This document shows positions 7,556 through 16,108 of a DNA stretch of 64,000 nucleotides, one piece after another; the stretch's first letter is position 1, and the number at the start of each line of letters is the position of its first letter. The stretch comes from Methylomonas rhizoryzae (GTDB lineage Bacteria > Pseudomonadota > Gammaproteobacteria > Methylococcales > Methylomonadaceae), in the NCBI RefSeq assembly GCF_008632455.1, contig NZ_CP043929.1, positions 2,914,001 to 2,978,000 of the forward strand. The letters run 5' to 3'. A model generated the notes under the pieces. The model did no database searches and was not told where the DNA came from. It saw nothing but the letters and a program-made list of their open reading frames with translations. A program made the position numbers and the translations under genes.

Positions 7556-10500
7556 CTATGCCGCTGGACGCGAAACCGCGCCAGCCTTCTGCCATTCCAT
7601 CAACACCGGCTCGCTCAGCCAAGACGCTACCGTCACGCTGCTGCAATCGCCGTCGTTGCCGGCATACAGGCCCTGCAGCACGTTTTGCCGCGCTTGCCTC
7701 ACCGTCGGAGCTTGCAAAGTAGTCTTCACCTTATCCAGCCGGCCTTTTTGATCCTCAGCCGGAATAAAGCTTTGGGATACGTTCGAACTTGCCGGAACCA
7801 AGCGTTGCCGGTGCGGGTCCGCGGTGCCGCCGGCGACTTCGACCTCTTCGGCGTGTGCCTTGATCGGATTGATCACCCGAATTTCGTAAGCGCAAATCGC
7901 GTTTTGCAACAGGTCTTGATGCCGCTCGGCGGGGTCCATTTTCTCGCCCCATAGCGAGGCGGGCACCGCTTGCCGAATCGGCACGGCCTGAAAATATTTC
8001 CGGCTGACATCGTCGCTACCGAACTTGATAATGATCTCTTGGTGCATATCCCACGCCACCCGCGCTTTATTCATAGGCGCTATGCCCAACACCGGCTCAA
8101 CCACGCCGGGGGCCTCAACCGGCGCGCCGAGCAAAGCCCCTTCCGGCTGGGTAATCGGTATCGCCGAATTAACCGTGATGACCAATTGGCGCGGATTGAT
8201 CGCCCCTAAATCGGTCGCCGAATTGCTGTTAGTTTGCTGGTCGGCTTGAGCCGGACGTGCCACTTTGCCCGCCGTCACCGTCACGGCACAAATGTCGGCA
8301 GTGGCGGGTAAAAACGATTGTTGGAACTCCGACCATGTCAAAGCTTGCGGCACCGGACGCTGCTGGTTGCCAAAGGTTACGTCAAACGAAATGACGAACC
8401 AATGCACCTTGGCGACCCCGGAGAACGGCGGTCCCCACACAATAAGTAGCGCGCCCAGTTCCACGCTGACGGTGTGCCAGCCGAAGAATTTAAAGGTGTA
8501 GGAAGCGCCTATCGAGACGCCGATTTCGCCTTTATAAAAGTAAGGCTGCCAGCCGATCAGGAAATCCACCCCGGCAATAAACCAGGCTTTCAGGTGATCG
8601 CGTTGCCAAACAGCCTGCAAATGCCCGCCGGCCATCAAAGCTGACGGGGTCAGCGCGAAATAGGCGTCGGCTTTGACCGACAAATTGGCGTCGACTTGCC
8701 AGTTCATGCCAATGCGCGGCACCAGCGGATAATGGGGGGGTACCTTAAAATCCTTGTGATAACCGCCCAGCGTCAATACGAAATCGCCTTTATTTTTATG
8801 ATTAGCAAACCAGCAATAAAAGGCAAAGCCGCCGGTGATGTGGCAATCGGGGGAAAACACATGGCTATCCGGCAGCAATTTGGCCATCACCATCAGCACG
8901 CCGTCGTCCGGCACAAAACGGGCGATCAAGGCCAAGCTGGCCGAAATCAGCGGCGGCTTGCCGGTGTTGGTCTGACGCGGCGGCGCAATCAAGGTAGCCT
9001 TGCCCAACACGTCGATTTCGAAATGCTGGCCGAACAACACGCTGAGCAGCACGAAACCTTCGATATTCTTGAACGAATTGAAGCGCACGCCGACGGCCAG
9101 AAAATACTCGCCGATGGCCGGGGTAATCGCGGCGCTGAGCTGCTCGACCACCTGCATCGGCGTACTCGGCGGGCTGGGCGGCGAAATGGCTTGCTTGACC
9201 AGCGGAAATTCAGCCACTTGATCGATCTGCGGTATGTTCAGGGTACGGTTGTAGCCAAAACCGGCAGCCAATCCTTCCACATAGAAAAACACCGTGCCGC
9301 CCAAGGGATAATCGATCAAGGCGTAAACGAACAACGACGGATGTTCTTGCTGAGTCGCCGGGTCTTTCAACGTACGATAAGCGCCCAAAGCTTCGATAGC
9401 CAGTTTGTTGTAGCCTATGCTCAGTGCGCCGTCGTATTCGCCCTCTGCCATACGCAGCAACGCACCGCCTATTTTCAAGGCGCCGGCGCTGAAATCCACG
9501 CCGAGCCCGTTCAAATGGAAGGTCGGTTTGAACTCGCCGCTGCTCAGCGCACTCAGCGCGCACTCGGCGGCCAAGCCCTGCAAGCTAATGCTCAAGCCGC
9601 CGGCCATCAGCGCGGCATCCAGCAGAAAATCCAGGTTTTGCCCGGACAAGCCTATGCCTAAGCGCTGAAAATGCACCGGCCCGAAATTCTTTTGCAGATT
9701 GAACCATTTAACCACCAACTGCGCTTGCGCGCCGCTAGCCGCGATAGCTGGCGCGGTCGAGCCGGCCGGTTGTCCGTTGGCGGCGGCTTGCTCGATGTTG
9801 GTGGCTAGCGGCAAATCCAATTGCTCGGAAATCTCGCCCATCCGCAAGGCGGCATTGACTTTGACCTTGCCGCTGGCGGTATCGAACTTGGTTTCCGCCA
9901 GCTTGGTGGCGGTATCGGCACTCAGCGCGTTGATGCGCTGGATTTCGGCGACCTCGAAATCGGCGCTGCCAGCCAACAGCTGGAACACCACATTCAAGGT
10001 TTGGCTACGGCCTAACGCGGCGCCGACCAGCGGCAACTGTGACAGCTCCAAGCCGGCTTGCAATTCCATGCCGAACAAGAACTTGCTGACCTCGCCGGTT
10101 TTGCCGAAAGCCAGTTGCACGTGATCCAGACCGATATGAATGTCGGCCGGAATCAGCTTGGAGACGGATTCGGAAATTTCGGCGACGAAGGCGCGCAAAT
10201 ACACTTTATCGGCACCGGCGCTACTGTAAGACGCCACCAGCAGGCTGGTACCATCGGCGTAGCTACCGAAGCCGACTTCGAAATCGCGCTGCAACACGTG
10301 CAGCGATCCGCCGAAGGTCAAGTTGTGCGCGGTTTGTTCCGGCACTTTGGTCAGATCGGCGCGCACGGTCAATGTGGCCAAACTAGTGCTACCCACCTGA
10401 CCGTCTATCGGGAATTGTGCGGTGGCGTGAAATGAAAAATCTTGGGTTGCGGTGTTGAATTTGACGCCCAAGTTGTACAGCTGCAATTCTCGCACCGGCC

Positions 10501-12223
10501 CCGGCAACTGCGCAGCATCGGGTAGCTTCAACAGCTCGCCTATTCCCACCAACCATTGGCCGGCCGGAATCTTGCTCTGCTGGTAAGTACCGCCGGCAAA
10601 GCTCCAGCCGCTGCCGTTGCTGACGTAATCCGCCTCCACGAACAAGCGGGCGTCGGCCAAATCGAAGGAGCCGACGGCCTGAAATTCGGTGTGGGTTTCC
10701 CCGGCGTGGTTGAGCTTGAAAAACACCCCGCGCAAGGCGAAGGATGGCAGCTCGGGAATAGTCCAGACCCCTTCCAGTTGGATTTCGCCTTGATAGAGCT
10801 TGGCTTTGGGCCGTACCGAAAAGGCGAAATCCCGCACCGCCAATTTTTCCAATTGCGGATGTTGGTTTTGGCCGACGAAATGATCCAGAATTTCGATGAT
10901 GTCGATTTCGCTGTTGTCGATCAACTGGCCGCTGAAACCGTAATCGGTCTCCCCACCGGCATAATCGAAATCGGCGGTCAGGCGCAACACCCCGGTTTTG
11001 CCTATGCCGAACAAGCCGGACAAGGCCAGATTAATCCCCGGCCGGGTGGCCGGGTTTCTGATCACCACATCGATGTCGATGGCGTTCAACGCCAGCACGT
11101 TGTCCACCAATACCCAGCGGTTAGTGTCCTGGTTGGTTTCGATATTCAGGCTGACCCAATCCAGTTCGAAGCTTCCGTCGCTTTTGTGTTCCGCCAACAG
11201 TTCCAATTTGGTCAGAGTGACCAAGCCTTTTGGCTGAAAATCGCTGGTCGGCAACGACAGGCGGCAACCGGGCACGAAACCGGCCACCACGTCCCAGGCC
11301 AAGTCCATGCCTTCACTGAGATCGGACCAGAAACGCAGCGCGCCTTCTGCCTGATAAACCTCCGCACCGAGCGGAATTTGATAACGGTGGGATTCGCCGC
11401 CATTGCCGGCCGGCACCTCAACCACTAAATCGGCGGTCCAGGTCAAATTGCAGGACGGCTCCCGCTGGCCGGTCGCAGTGCTGAAGCGCGGCGCGGCTTT
11501 CAGCACGTATTGCACGTTCTCGACCGCAAACAAACCGCCCAGCGGCGCATCCGGCGCTTGCGGCAAGCCGCCGTACAACGACACGTACGGCGCGACAACC
11601 GTAACGTCCTCGTCCTCCGCGAACGCGGCGATACTGCCGAACAGAGGCAAGTACTTGCCCTCGGCTGCCGAACTGAAAAACAAGCGGGGATTGCTGCCCT
11701 TGACCGAGTCCGCCGCCAACAAGCCGTTGAACAGCATGCCGGCCGGGCGTTTCGCCTCGTCGTTATCGTGCGAATTCAACACCAGAAACGGAAATTGTTG
11801 GTTAGGCGCGGAAAATTCCAGATCGGCCAACAGCGAGTTCAGATAGAACGGGAAACCGCCGGCCAAGGTCCAATTGTCTTCCGGTTTTAAACCGGCGGTC
11901 AGCGACAAATGCAATTCGTAACCGCCGCCGACCGGCTCGCACCAAAGTTCAAAACTAACTGCCATACCGTTTACAGGCGGCTCGCTGCCCCAGCCTTGCA
12001 GGCTGATGCGCCCGCCGGTCGACGGCGGATTGACGACGGCAAGCCGGCTCAGACGCAACGTACCGCGCGGGAAATAGCCGGCGACGCTATCGCGAACTTT
12101 ATCGGTATTTAGTTGCGCGCTGGATAAGCCGGCAAGATAGGCTTTGTCCAAAGTTAAGCTGGCCTCTCCCCCCGGCAATTTACCGTCGGCGAGCAAACGC
12201 CGGTAAAGTTCCTCGGTATTCAT
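7556..12223 (-). CDS. DUF6603-type giant beta-rich protein (1555 aa)
   Basis: Residues of about 840-1290 show the DUF6603 hallmark: GPVHFQRLGIGLSGQNLDF, then GGLSISLQGLAAEC, a Leu-Asn-Gly-Leu-Gly-Val repeat, ALIDYPLGGTVFFYVEGLAA with GFGYNRTL, and aromatic-rich strands such as WQPYFYKGEIGVSIGASYTF. The first 800 residues are repeated amphipathic beta segments of the type 'x-L-x-G-x-W/F-x-I-P' and 'F-x-A-x-A-x-F-x-I'. This resembles a long beta-groove or beta-solenoid protein. No signal peptide or transmembrane helix is seen. A weak GGGAG precedes the ATG. It is the fourth of five minus-strand genes, 91 nt after the metallo-beta-lactamase gene. No function is known to me for DUF6603; confidence is high in the family and low in any role. 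Confidence 0.75.
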   Translation of the reverse strand: MNTEELYRRLLADGKLPGGEASLTLDKAYLAGLSSAQLNTDKVRDSVAGYFPRGTLRLSRLAVVNPPSTGGRISLQGWGSEPPVNGMAVSFELWCEPVGGGYELHLSLTAGLKPEDNWTLAGGFPFYLNSLLADLEFSAPNQQFPFLVLNSHDNDEAKRPAGMLFNGLLAADSVKGSNPRLFFSSAAEGKYLPLFGSIAAFAEDEDVTVVAPYVSLYGGLPQAPDAPLGGLFAVENVQYVLKAAPRFSTATGQREPSCNLTWTADLVVEVPAGNGGESHRYQIPLGAEVYQAEGALRFWSDLSEGMDLAWDVVAGFVPGCRLSLPTSDFQPKGLVTLTKLELLAEHKSDGSFELDWVSLNIETNQDTNRWVLVDNVLALNAIDIDVVIRNPATRPGINLALSGLFGIGKTGVLRLTADFDYAGGETDYGFSGQLIDNSEIDIIEILDHFVGQNQHPQLEKLAVRDFAFSVRPKAKLYQGEIQLEGVWTIPELPSFALRGVFFKLNHAGETHTEFQAVGSFDLADARLFVEADYVSNGSGWSFAGGTYQQSKIPAGQWLVGIGELLKLPDAAQLPGPVRELQLYNLGVKFNTATQDFSFHATAQFPIDGQVGSTSLATLTVRADLTKVPEQTAHNLTFGGSLHVLQRDFEVGFGSYADGTSLLVASYSSAGADKVYLRAFVAEISESVSKLIPADIHIGLDHVQLAFGKTGEVSKFLFGMELQAGLELSQLPLVGAALGRSQTLNVVFQLLAGSADFEVAEIQRINALSADTATKLAETKFDTASGKVKVNAALRMGEISEQLDLPLATNIEQAAANGQPAGSTAPAIAASGAQAQLVVKWFNLQKNFGPVHFQRLGIGLSGQNLDFLLDAALMAGGLSISLQGLAAECALSALSSGEFKPTFHLNGLGVDFSAGALKIGGALLRMAEGEYDGALSIGYNKLAIEALGAYRTLKDPATQQEHPSLFVYALIDYPLGGTVFFYVEGLAAGFGYNRTLNIPQIDQVAEFPLVKQAISPPSPPSTPMQVVEQLSAAITPAIGEYFLAVGVRFNSFKNIEGFVLLSVLFGQHFEIDVLGKATLIAPPRQTNTGKPPLISASLALIARFVPDDGVLMVMAKLLPDSHVFSPDCHITGGFAFYCWFANHKNKGDFVLTLGGYHKDFKVPPHYPLVPRIGMNWQVDANLSVKADAYFALTPSALMAGGHLQAVWQRDHLKAWFIAGVDFLIGWQPYFYKGEIGVSIGASYTFKFFGWHTVSVELGALLIVWGPPFSGVAKVHWFVISFDVTFGNQQRPVPQALTWSEFQQSFLPATADICAVTVTAGKVARPAQADQQTNSNSATDLGAINPRQLVITVNSAIPITQPEGALLGAPVEAPGVVEPVLGIAPMNKARVAWDMHQEIIIKFGSDDVSRKYFQAVPIRQAVPASLWGEKMDPAERHQDLLQNAICAYEIRVINPIKAHAEEVEVAGGTADPHRQRLVPASSNVSQSFIPAEDQKGRLDKVKTTLQAPTVRQARQNVLQGLYAGNDGDCSSVTVASWLSEPVLMEWQKAGAVSRPAA

Positions 12224-12314
12224 AAGCGCTCCCGGCGGCAGCCGCGAATCGATGAAATAGAGTCGGGATGAGTCGATACACCCCGGCTACAAACGCGCAT
12301 TCGACCGGTCAACC

Positions 12315-13787
12315 TCATATGTTGACGACATCCTTGCTAAACGCCCCGGTTTTGGAAATTTTATAGATAGTCCGAGTCTTTTTTTCGGTCACTTCCCTGA
12401 TCAAATCGCCGGCGGAATTGATGGTGAAATACAAATGGCCGTTGCTGTCGGTTGAATAAACCCCGAAGGCTTTATAGGTTTTGCGCCATTCGCTACCCGC
12501 CATGTCAAGCCAGCCGTCATCTCCTCCACATTTGATATCGTGTTCATCCATGCTGTTGCACAAACGATACGCTGTGGTTCTGCCGCTCAATTTCGTCGCG
12601 TTTACATACTTTTCTACGGTCTTCCAACGCGGGTTGGTATCGCCTTCGTGCGGCCCGGAACTAATAGCGGCCAAATAAGGATTCACTAATTTCACAAAGT
12701 TATCCCCTGCGTGCTCGGTGCCGGAACCGTGATGTTCCAATTCCATAAGGTCGACATTCTTAAGCAAGTTGGTATGGTTTGCAGTCAGAAAATCTTCAGT
12801 GGAGTAAGTCGCATCCGCACATAACAAAATTTTTCGGCCATAGACTTGTACCAAGGTAACGATGCTGGCGGCATTGGCTTCGGTGTCGGCATAAGCCTTG
12901 ACCACCTCGCCGCTTAACAAATCGATGCTGCAACTGCTTTCATTGACGACTCGGATCGATTTTCCGGTTACCGGATACAATTTTTTCCAGTCGTCTCCGG
13001 CACTCGATTCCAAACTGACCTGAGCAGTATTAATAGACACTCGATTGACGATACCGGCCTTGTCCATATAGTCGAAGGTTTTATTTTCAGCATAATCGCT
13101 CTTCTTTATGGTGAAAAATAAATTATTTACCTTGCTGACCACCGGTTCTATTATCCTCGTTACTTCGTTGTAATGATCCAAGTCGGGATGACTTAAGATC
13201 AGAGTATGCAATTCTTTCTTCCGACCATTCAAAAAATTCGGGCCAACCAACACATCGCTAATCGTGGTCTGATAATTCGGATCTGACGGCGATTTGCGTT
13301 GGCCGCAATCGATGACTACCGTATCTCCAGCCGGGGTGCGCATGAAAATACAATCGCCCGAACCAATGCTCATGAAGGCGATGATAAAACTGTCTTTGTC
13401 GTTAGCTTTCGGCGACGAACTGCGGGCTAAAGCGGCCTTTATTACATCCTCGTTGGCTTTTTTGATGACATCGCGCGCATCCTTTTCCTGTTGTGCTCTC
13501 ACATAAGTGGCTTTCAAATTATTGAACGTGTCGGCATCTACCGTATCCGTTACCACATTGTTAAGCGCCGTTCTGCCATCACCGTCGAACCAAGTCCATA
13601 GCGGGTGATCTTTGTTTACCAATTTAAGCTTGTCATAAACATCGCGGTCCGCTGTTCCTAAGTCGGCAGGATTGATACCTGTCGGTTTTGCAGATCGGTC
13701 AGTTTTACTATAGCTGCGAGGTTTAAATTTCTTGTAAGGATTGTCTTGCGAGTTATCATCATCACCGTCGTCATAACTTCTTTTCAT
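12315..13787 (-). CDS. ComEC-like metallo-beta-lactamase-fold protein
   Basis: 490 residues. After a charged, low-complexity N-terminus (KRSYDDGDDDN, then KKFKPRSYSK) and a helical segment, residues of about 132-400 form a metallo-beta-lactamase fold. Motifs are FMSIGSGDCIFMRTPAGD and VVIDCGQ, the metal motif SHPDLDH (about 199-205), KILLCADAT and LEHHGSGTEH (about 350-359). This HxDxDH form is that of the ComEC/Rec2 hydrolase domain, here without membrane helices, so a soluble hydrolase of a nucleic-acid, phosphodiester or lactone-like substrate is plausible. The C-terminal 60 residues are beta-rich and unassigned. The start is uncertain: ATG 13787 was preferred over a GTG 15 nt upstream, and neither has a clear ribosome site. 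It lies between the LamG and DUF6603 genes. Confidence 0.75.
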   Translation of the reverse strand: MKRSYDDGDDDNSQDNPYKKFKPRSYSKTDRSAKPTGINPADLGTADRDVYDKLKLVNKDHPLWTWFDGDGRTALNNVVTDTVDADTFNNLKATYVRAQQEKDARDVIKKANEDVIKAALARSSSPKANDKDSFIIAFMSIGSGDCIFMRTPAGDTVVIDCGQRKSPSDPNYQTTISDVLVGPNFLNGRKKELHTLILSHPDLDHYNEVTRIIEPVVSKVNNLFFTIKKSDYAENKTFDYMDKAGIVNRVSINTAQVSLESSAGDDWKKLYPVTGKSIRVVNESSCSIDLLSGEVVKAYADTEANAASIVTLVQVYGRKILLCADATYSTEDFLTANHTNLLKNVDLMELEHHGSGTEHAGDNFVKLVNPYLAAISSGPHEGDTNPRWKTVEKYVNATKLSGRTTAYRLCNSMDEHDIKCGGDDGWLDMAGSEWRKTYKAFGVYSTDSNGHLYFTINSAGDLIREVTEKKTRTIYKISKTGAFSKDVVNI

Positions 13788-13846
13788 TATCCGCTTACTC
13801 ACTACTTGGTATCAGTCGTCTAAATAGGCCTTTGCGCAATCGGGGT

Positions 13847-16108
13847 TCAACCCGCAACCGGGTAAGTAATGCCGTCTAAAAACACATGCACTTGATACAT
13901 GGCATTGAGCATTGCCTGTGAAAATACGGAGTTAATGCTGACGCCCAAGCTTGCCGACCGCAACGGATCGCCGTTCAAATACAAAAGACTCCATATTTGC
14001 GTCGGTGTCGGGCTACCGGCGATCACGCATTGCACCCGGTTTGGAAAGCGCAATTGCCGGTTGGGCCCCGGCGCGCACAACCCCGGCAGCGTCAGACAAT
14101 TCTGCCACTTCCTCAACCACTCCTCTTTTTCCGGCCAATTCGTCGGCAACTGATAAAAAGCCTGCCCGAACAGATGCACCATGCCTAATGCGTCCACCAT
14201 ATACTGCGGTTTTTGCTCGTCCGCAATTTGCCAGCCCGCTTCCAGTTGCATCGGCGACAACGGTGGCCGGCGGGAAATGAACAAATTGTCCGCCTTGATC
14301 GTGCCTTTAACGTCCAGTTCCGCGCTGGGCGGGGTCACGCCTATGCCGACTCTGTTATCCACCCAAGCGAACGGCGCCTTATCGATGACGCAGGTGAAGC
14401 GGCCGTCCCAATAGCCGGGTATGTTGCGGTAATCCAAATACAGGTTGGAATGGCCGTAAGCACCGGTCGCCGAGACATTGTCCAAGCGGATTTCCAAATA
14501 TTCGCCCGGCTCCAGTTGAAAATCGGCCAAATCCAACAGCCATTGCCACGGCTTTTGCTGCGAGCCGGCGATGCGTTGCGCCATAGGCGACTGCTCGCCG
14601 ACCTTGCCCTTGTCGTAGCGCACCTCGATGGCGCCTAGTTTGTCCGGCGTAGTCAGCGCCCAATCGGTGCCTTCGGCTTCGTCGAAGGAGAGTATGAATT
14701 GCGAATTTGCGTCGAAGCGCATCACGCCGCTGCCCGGACGCGGGCGAGCGTCGTCGAACAAGGCTTGATCCGGCACCACGTTGGTCACCCGCAAGCGCAA
14801 CGGCGTTTGGCTTCTGCCGCTATTGTTCAGCAATACGTTGCTGCCGGCGAAACCGACGTGCAGTGGGATGTTACGCCGCCCCAAATGGTTGACCAAATTC
14901 AGGTTTTGCTGCGTTCCGCCGGCGACGGTTTCCCCGCCGCCGCTTTGCAAATTACGGTAGCCGAAGTCGACCAGCGTGCTGCGGGTGCCGTAACGAAAAT
15001 CCGCCTGTACGTGCTCCAAACCCAGTATCAAACCGGCTTTCGGAATCGGCCCCGGTTTTGTGCACAAAAAATACAGCGAATCGCCGTCGGTTGGACTGGT
15101 CCAGGTTTTGTAGCCGACTTTCCAGTCCGGCGGATTGCCCTCCAACGTAATCTTGGCCAATTCGCCGGGGGCGATAGCGCCGGGGCGAAAAGTCAATTCG
15201 AAGTGGCAGTTGTCTGCGCTAGGCACATCCGACAGCAGCGGAACCAAATGCAATTCGGCGCTGGAGACGTTTTGCACCCGCAAATACATTTTTTGGCCGT
15301 CGGGATGATCGTCCATGAACAGGGTCGGGTCGGCATCGCGATTTTCCAGCACGAAATCTAACGGGTGAGTGATGCGGTAACGGTATGCCACCGGCCTGTC
15401 GGCTTCCATGTCCCAGTTAATTTCCTCAGCCGACAAGGCCCGTTTGTATACCCGGAACTGCGCCATGCGGCCGACGAAGGCATCGCCAATCTGTTCGCTG
15501 ATCGGCGTAGATCGCGCCAGCATGCCGGGCTGCTTGCTAGCAACACTGCCGTCTGGCGCAGCGCTTTGCCATTCGAAATTCGAGCGTTGGCTTTGCAAAT
15601 CGCTCGCGGAGATTCCGTTCAAATACGCTCTGACGTCGCCGTTGCGCGCTCTGACCCAGGCTACGTGCATCCATTCGAAGTCGCGGGTCTTGATGCGTAC
15701 GTCGTAGATGCTGTCGCTGATGCCGCTACCCTTAGCGGTAACCCCGTCGAATGCCAAAAGCATCAATTCACCGTCCGCCAATCGCTTAAGGCTAAATGCC
15801 CAGATGCGGTCCGGCCCGGCAAATGGATCGGGCATCTGCAGCAGACACAAATTTTTTTCTACAGCCAACGGCTTGATCCACATCATCAAGGTTAACGCTT
15901 CACTGGCGGCTGCAACGTCGCCCAGAACCGGCAATTCCACGTAACAGTCGCGATTGCCGGTCAACTCCAGGCACAGTCCGAATTCCGGATCAGTCAGCGT
16001 GGCTGCGGCATGCACCACGCCGTTGCGACGGGCATCGGTGGTATCGTAAAGCGCCGTTCCGTGAATTTCGTCCAACGGTAAATGCAACAACAAATCCAGG
16101 TCGGTCAT
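13847..16108 (-). CDS. LamG-like lectin-fold protein with tail-fibre-like motif (753 aa)
   Basis: Residues of about 1-235 read as a LamG/concanavalin-A-like jelly roll: LLLHLPLDEIHGTALYDTTD, then YVELPVLG, LTLMMWIKP, EWMHVAWVRA, RAYLNGI and QFRVYKRALSAEEI. Residues of about 250-570 are further beta-sandwich repeats. At 587-602 stands VGIGVTPPSAELDVKG, the motif that precedes intertwined C-terminal regions in many phage tail-fibre and adhesin-like proteins. No signal peptide is seen. Its ATG overlaps the stop of the upstream 1199-aa gene (ATGA), so the two are translationally coupled. Carbohydrate or surface binding is inferred from LamG; the partner is unknown. Confidence 0.65.
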   Translation of the reverse strand: MTDLDLLLHLPLDEIHGTALYDTTDARRNGVVHAAATLTDPEFGLCLELTGNRDCYVELPVLGDVAAASEALTLMMWIKPLAVEKNLCLLQMPDPFAGPDRIWAFSLKRLADGELMLLAFDGVTAKGSGISDSIYDVRIKTRDFEWMHVAWVRARNGDVRAYLNGISASDLQSQRSNFEWQSAAPDGSVASKQPGMLARSTPISEQIGDAFVGRMAQFRVYKRALSAEEINWDMEADRPVAYRYRITHPLDFVLENRDADPTLFMDDHPDGQKMYLRVQNVSSAELHLVPLLSDVPSADNCHFELTFRPGAIAPGELAKITLEGNPPDWKVGYKTWTSPTDGDSLYFLCTKPGPIPKAGLILGLEHVQADFRYGTRSTLVDFGYRNLQSGGGETVAGGTQQNLNLVNHLGRRNIPLHVGFAGSNVLLNNSGRSQTPLRLRVTNVVPDQALFDDARPRPGSGVMRFDANSQFILSFDEAEGTDWALTTPDKLGAIEVRYDKGKVGEQSPMAQRIAGSQQKPWQWLLDLADFQLEPGEYLEIRLDNVSATGAYGHSNLYLDYRNIPGYWDGRFTCVIDKAPFAWVDNRVGIGVTPPSAELDVKGTIKADNLFISRRPPLSPMQLEAGWQIADEQKPQYMVDALGMVHLFGQAFYQLPTNWPEKEEWLRKWQNCLTLPGLCAPGPNRQLRFPNRVQCVIAGSPTPTQIWSLLYLNGDPLRSASLGVSINSVFSQAMLNAMYQVHVFLDGITYPVAG

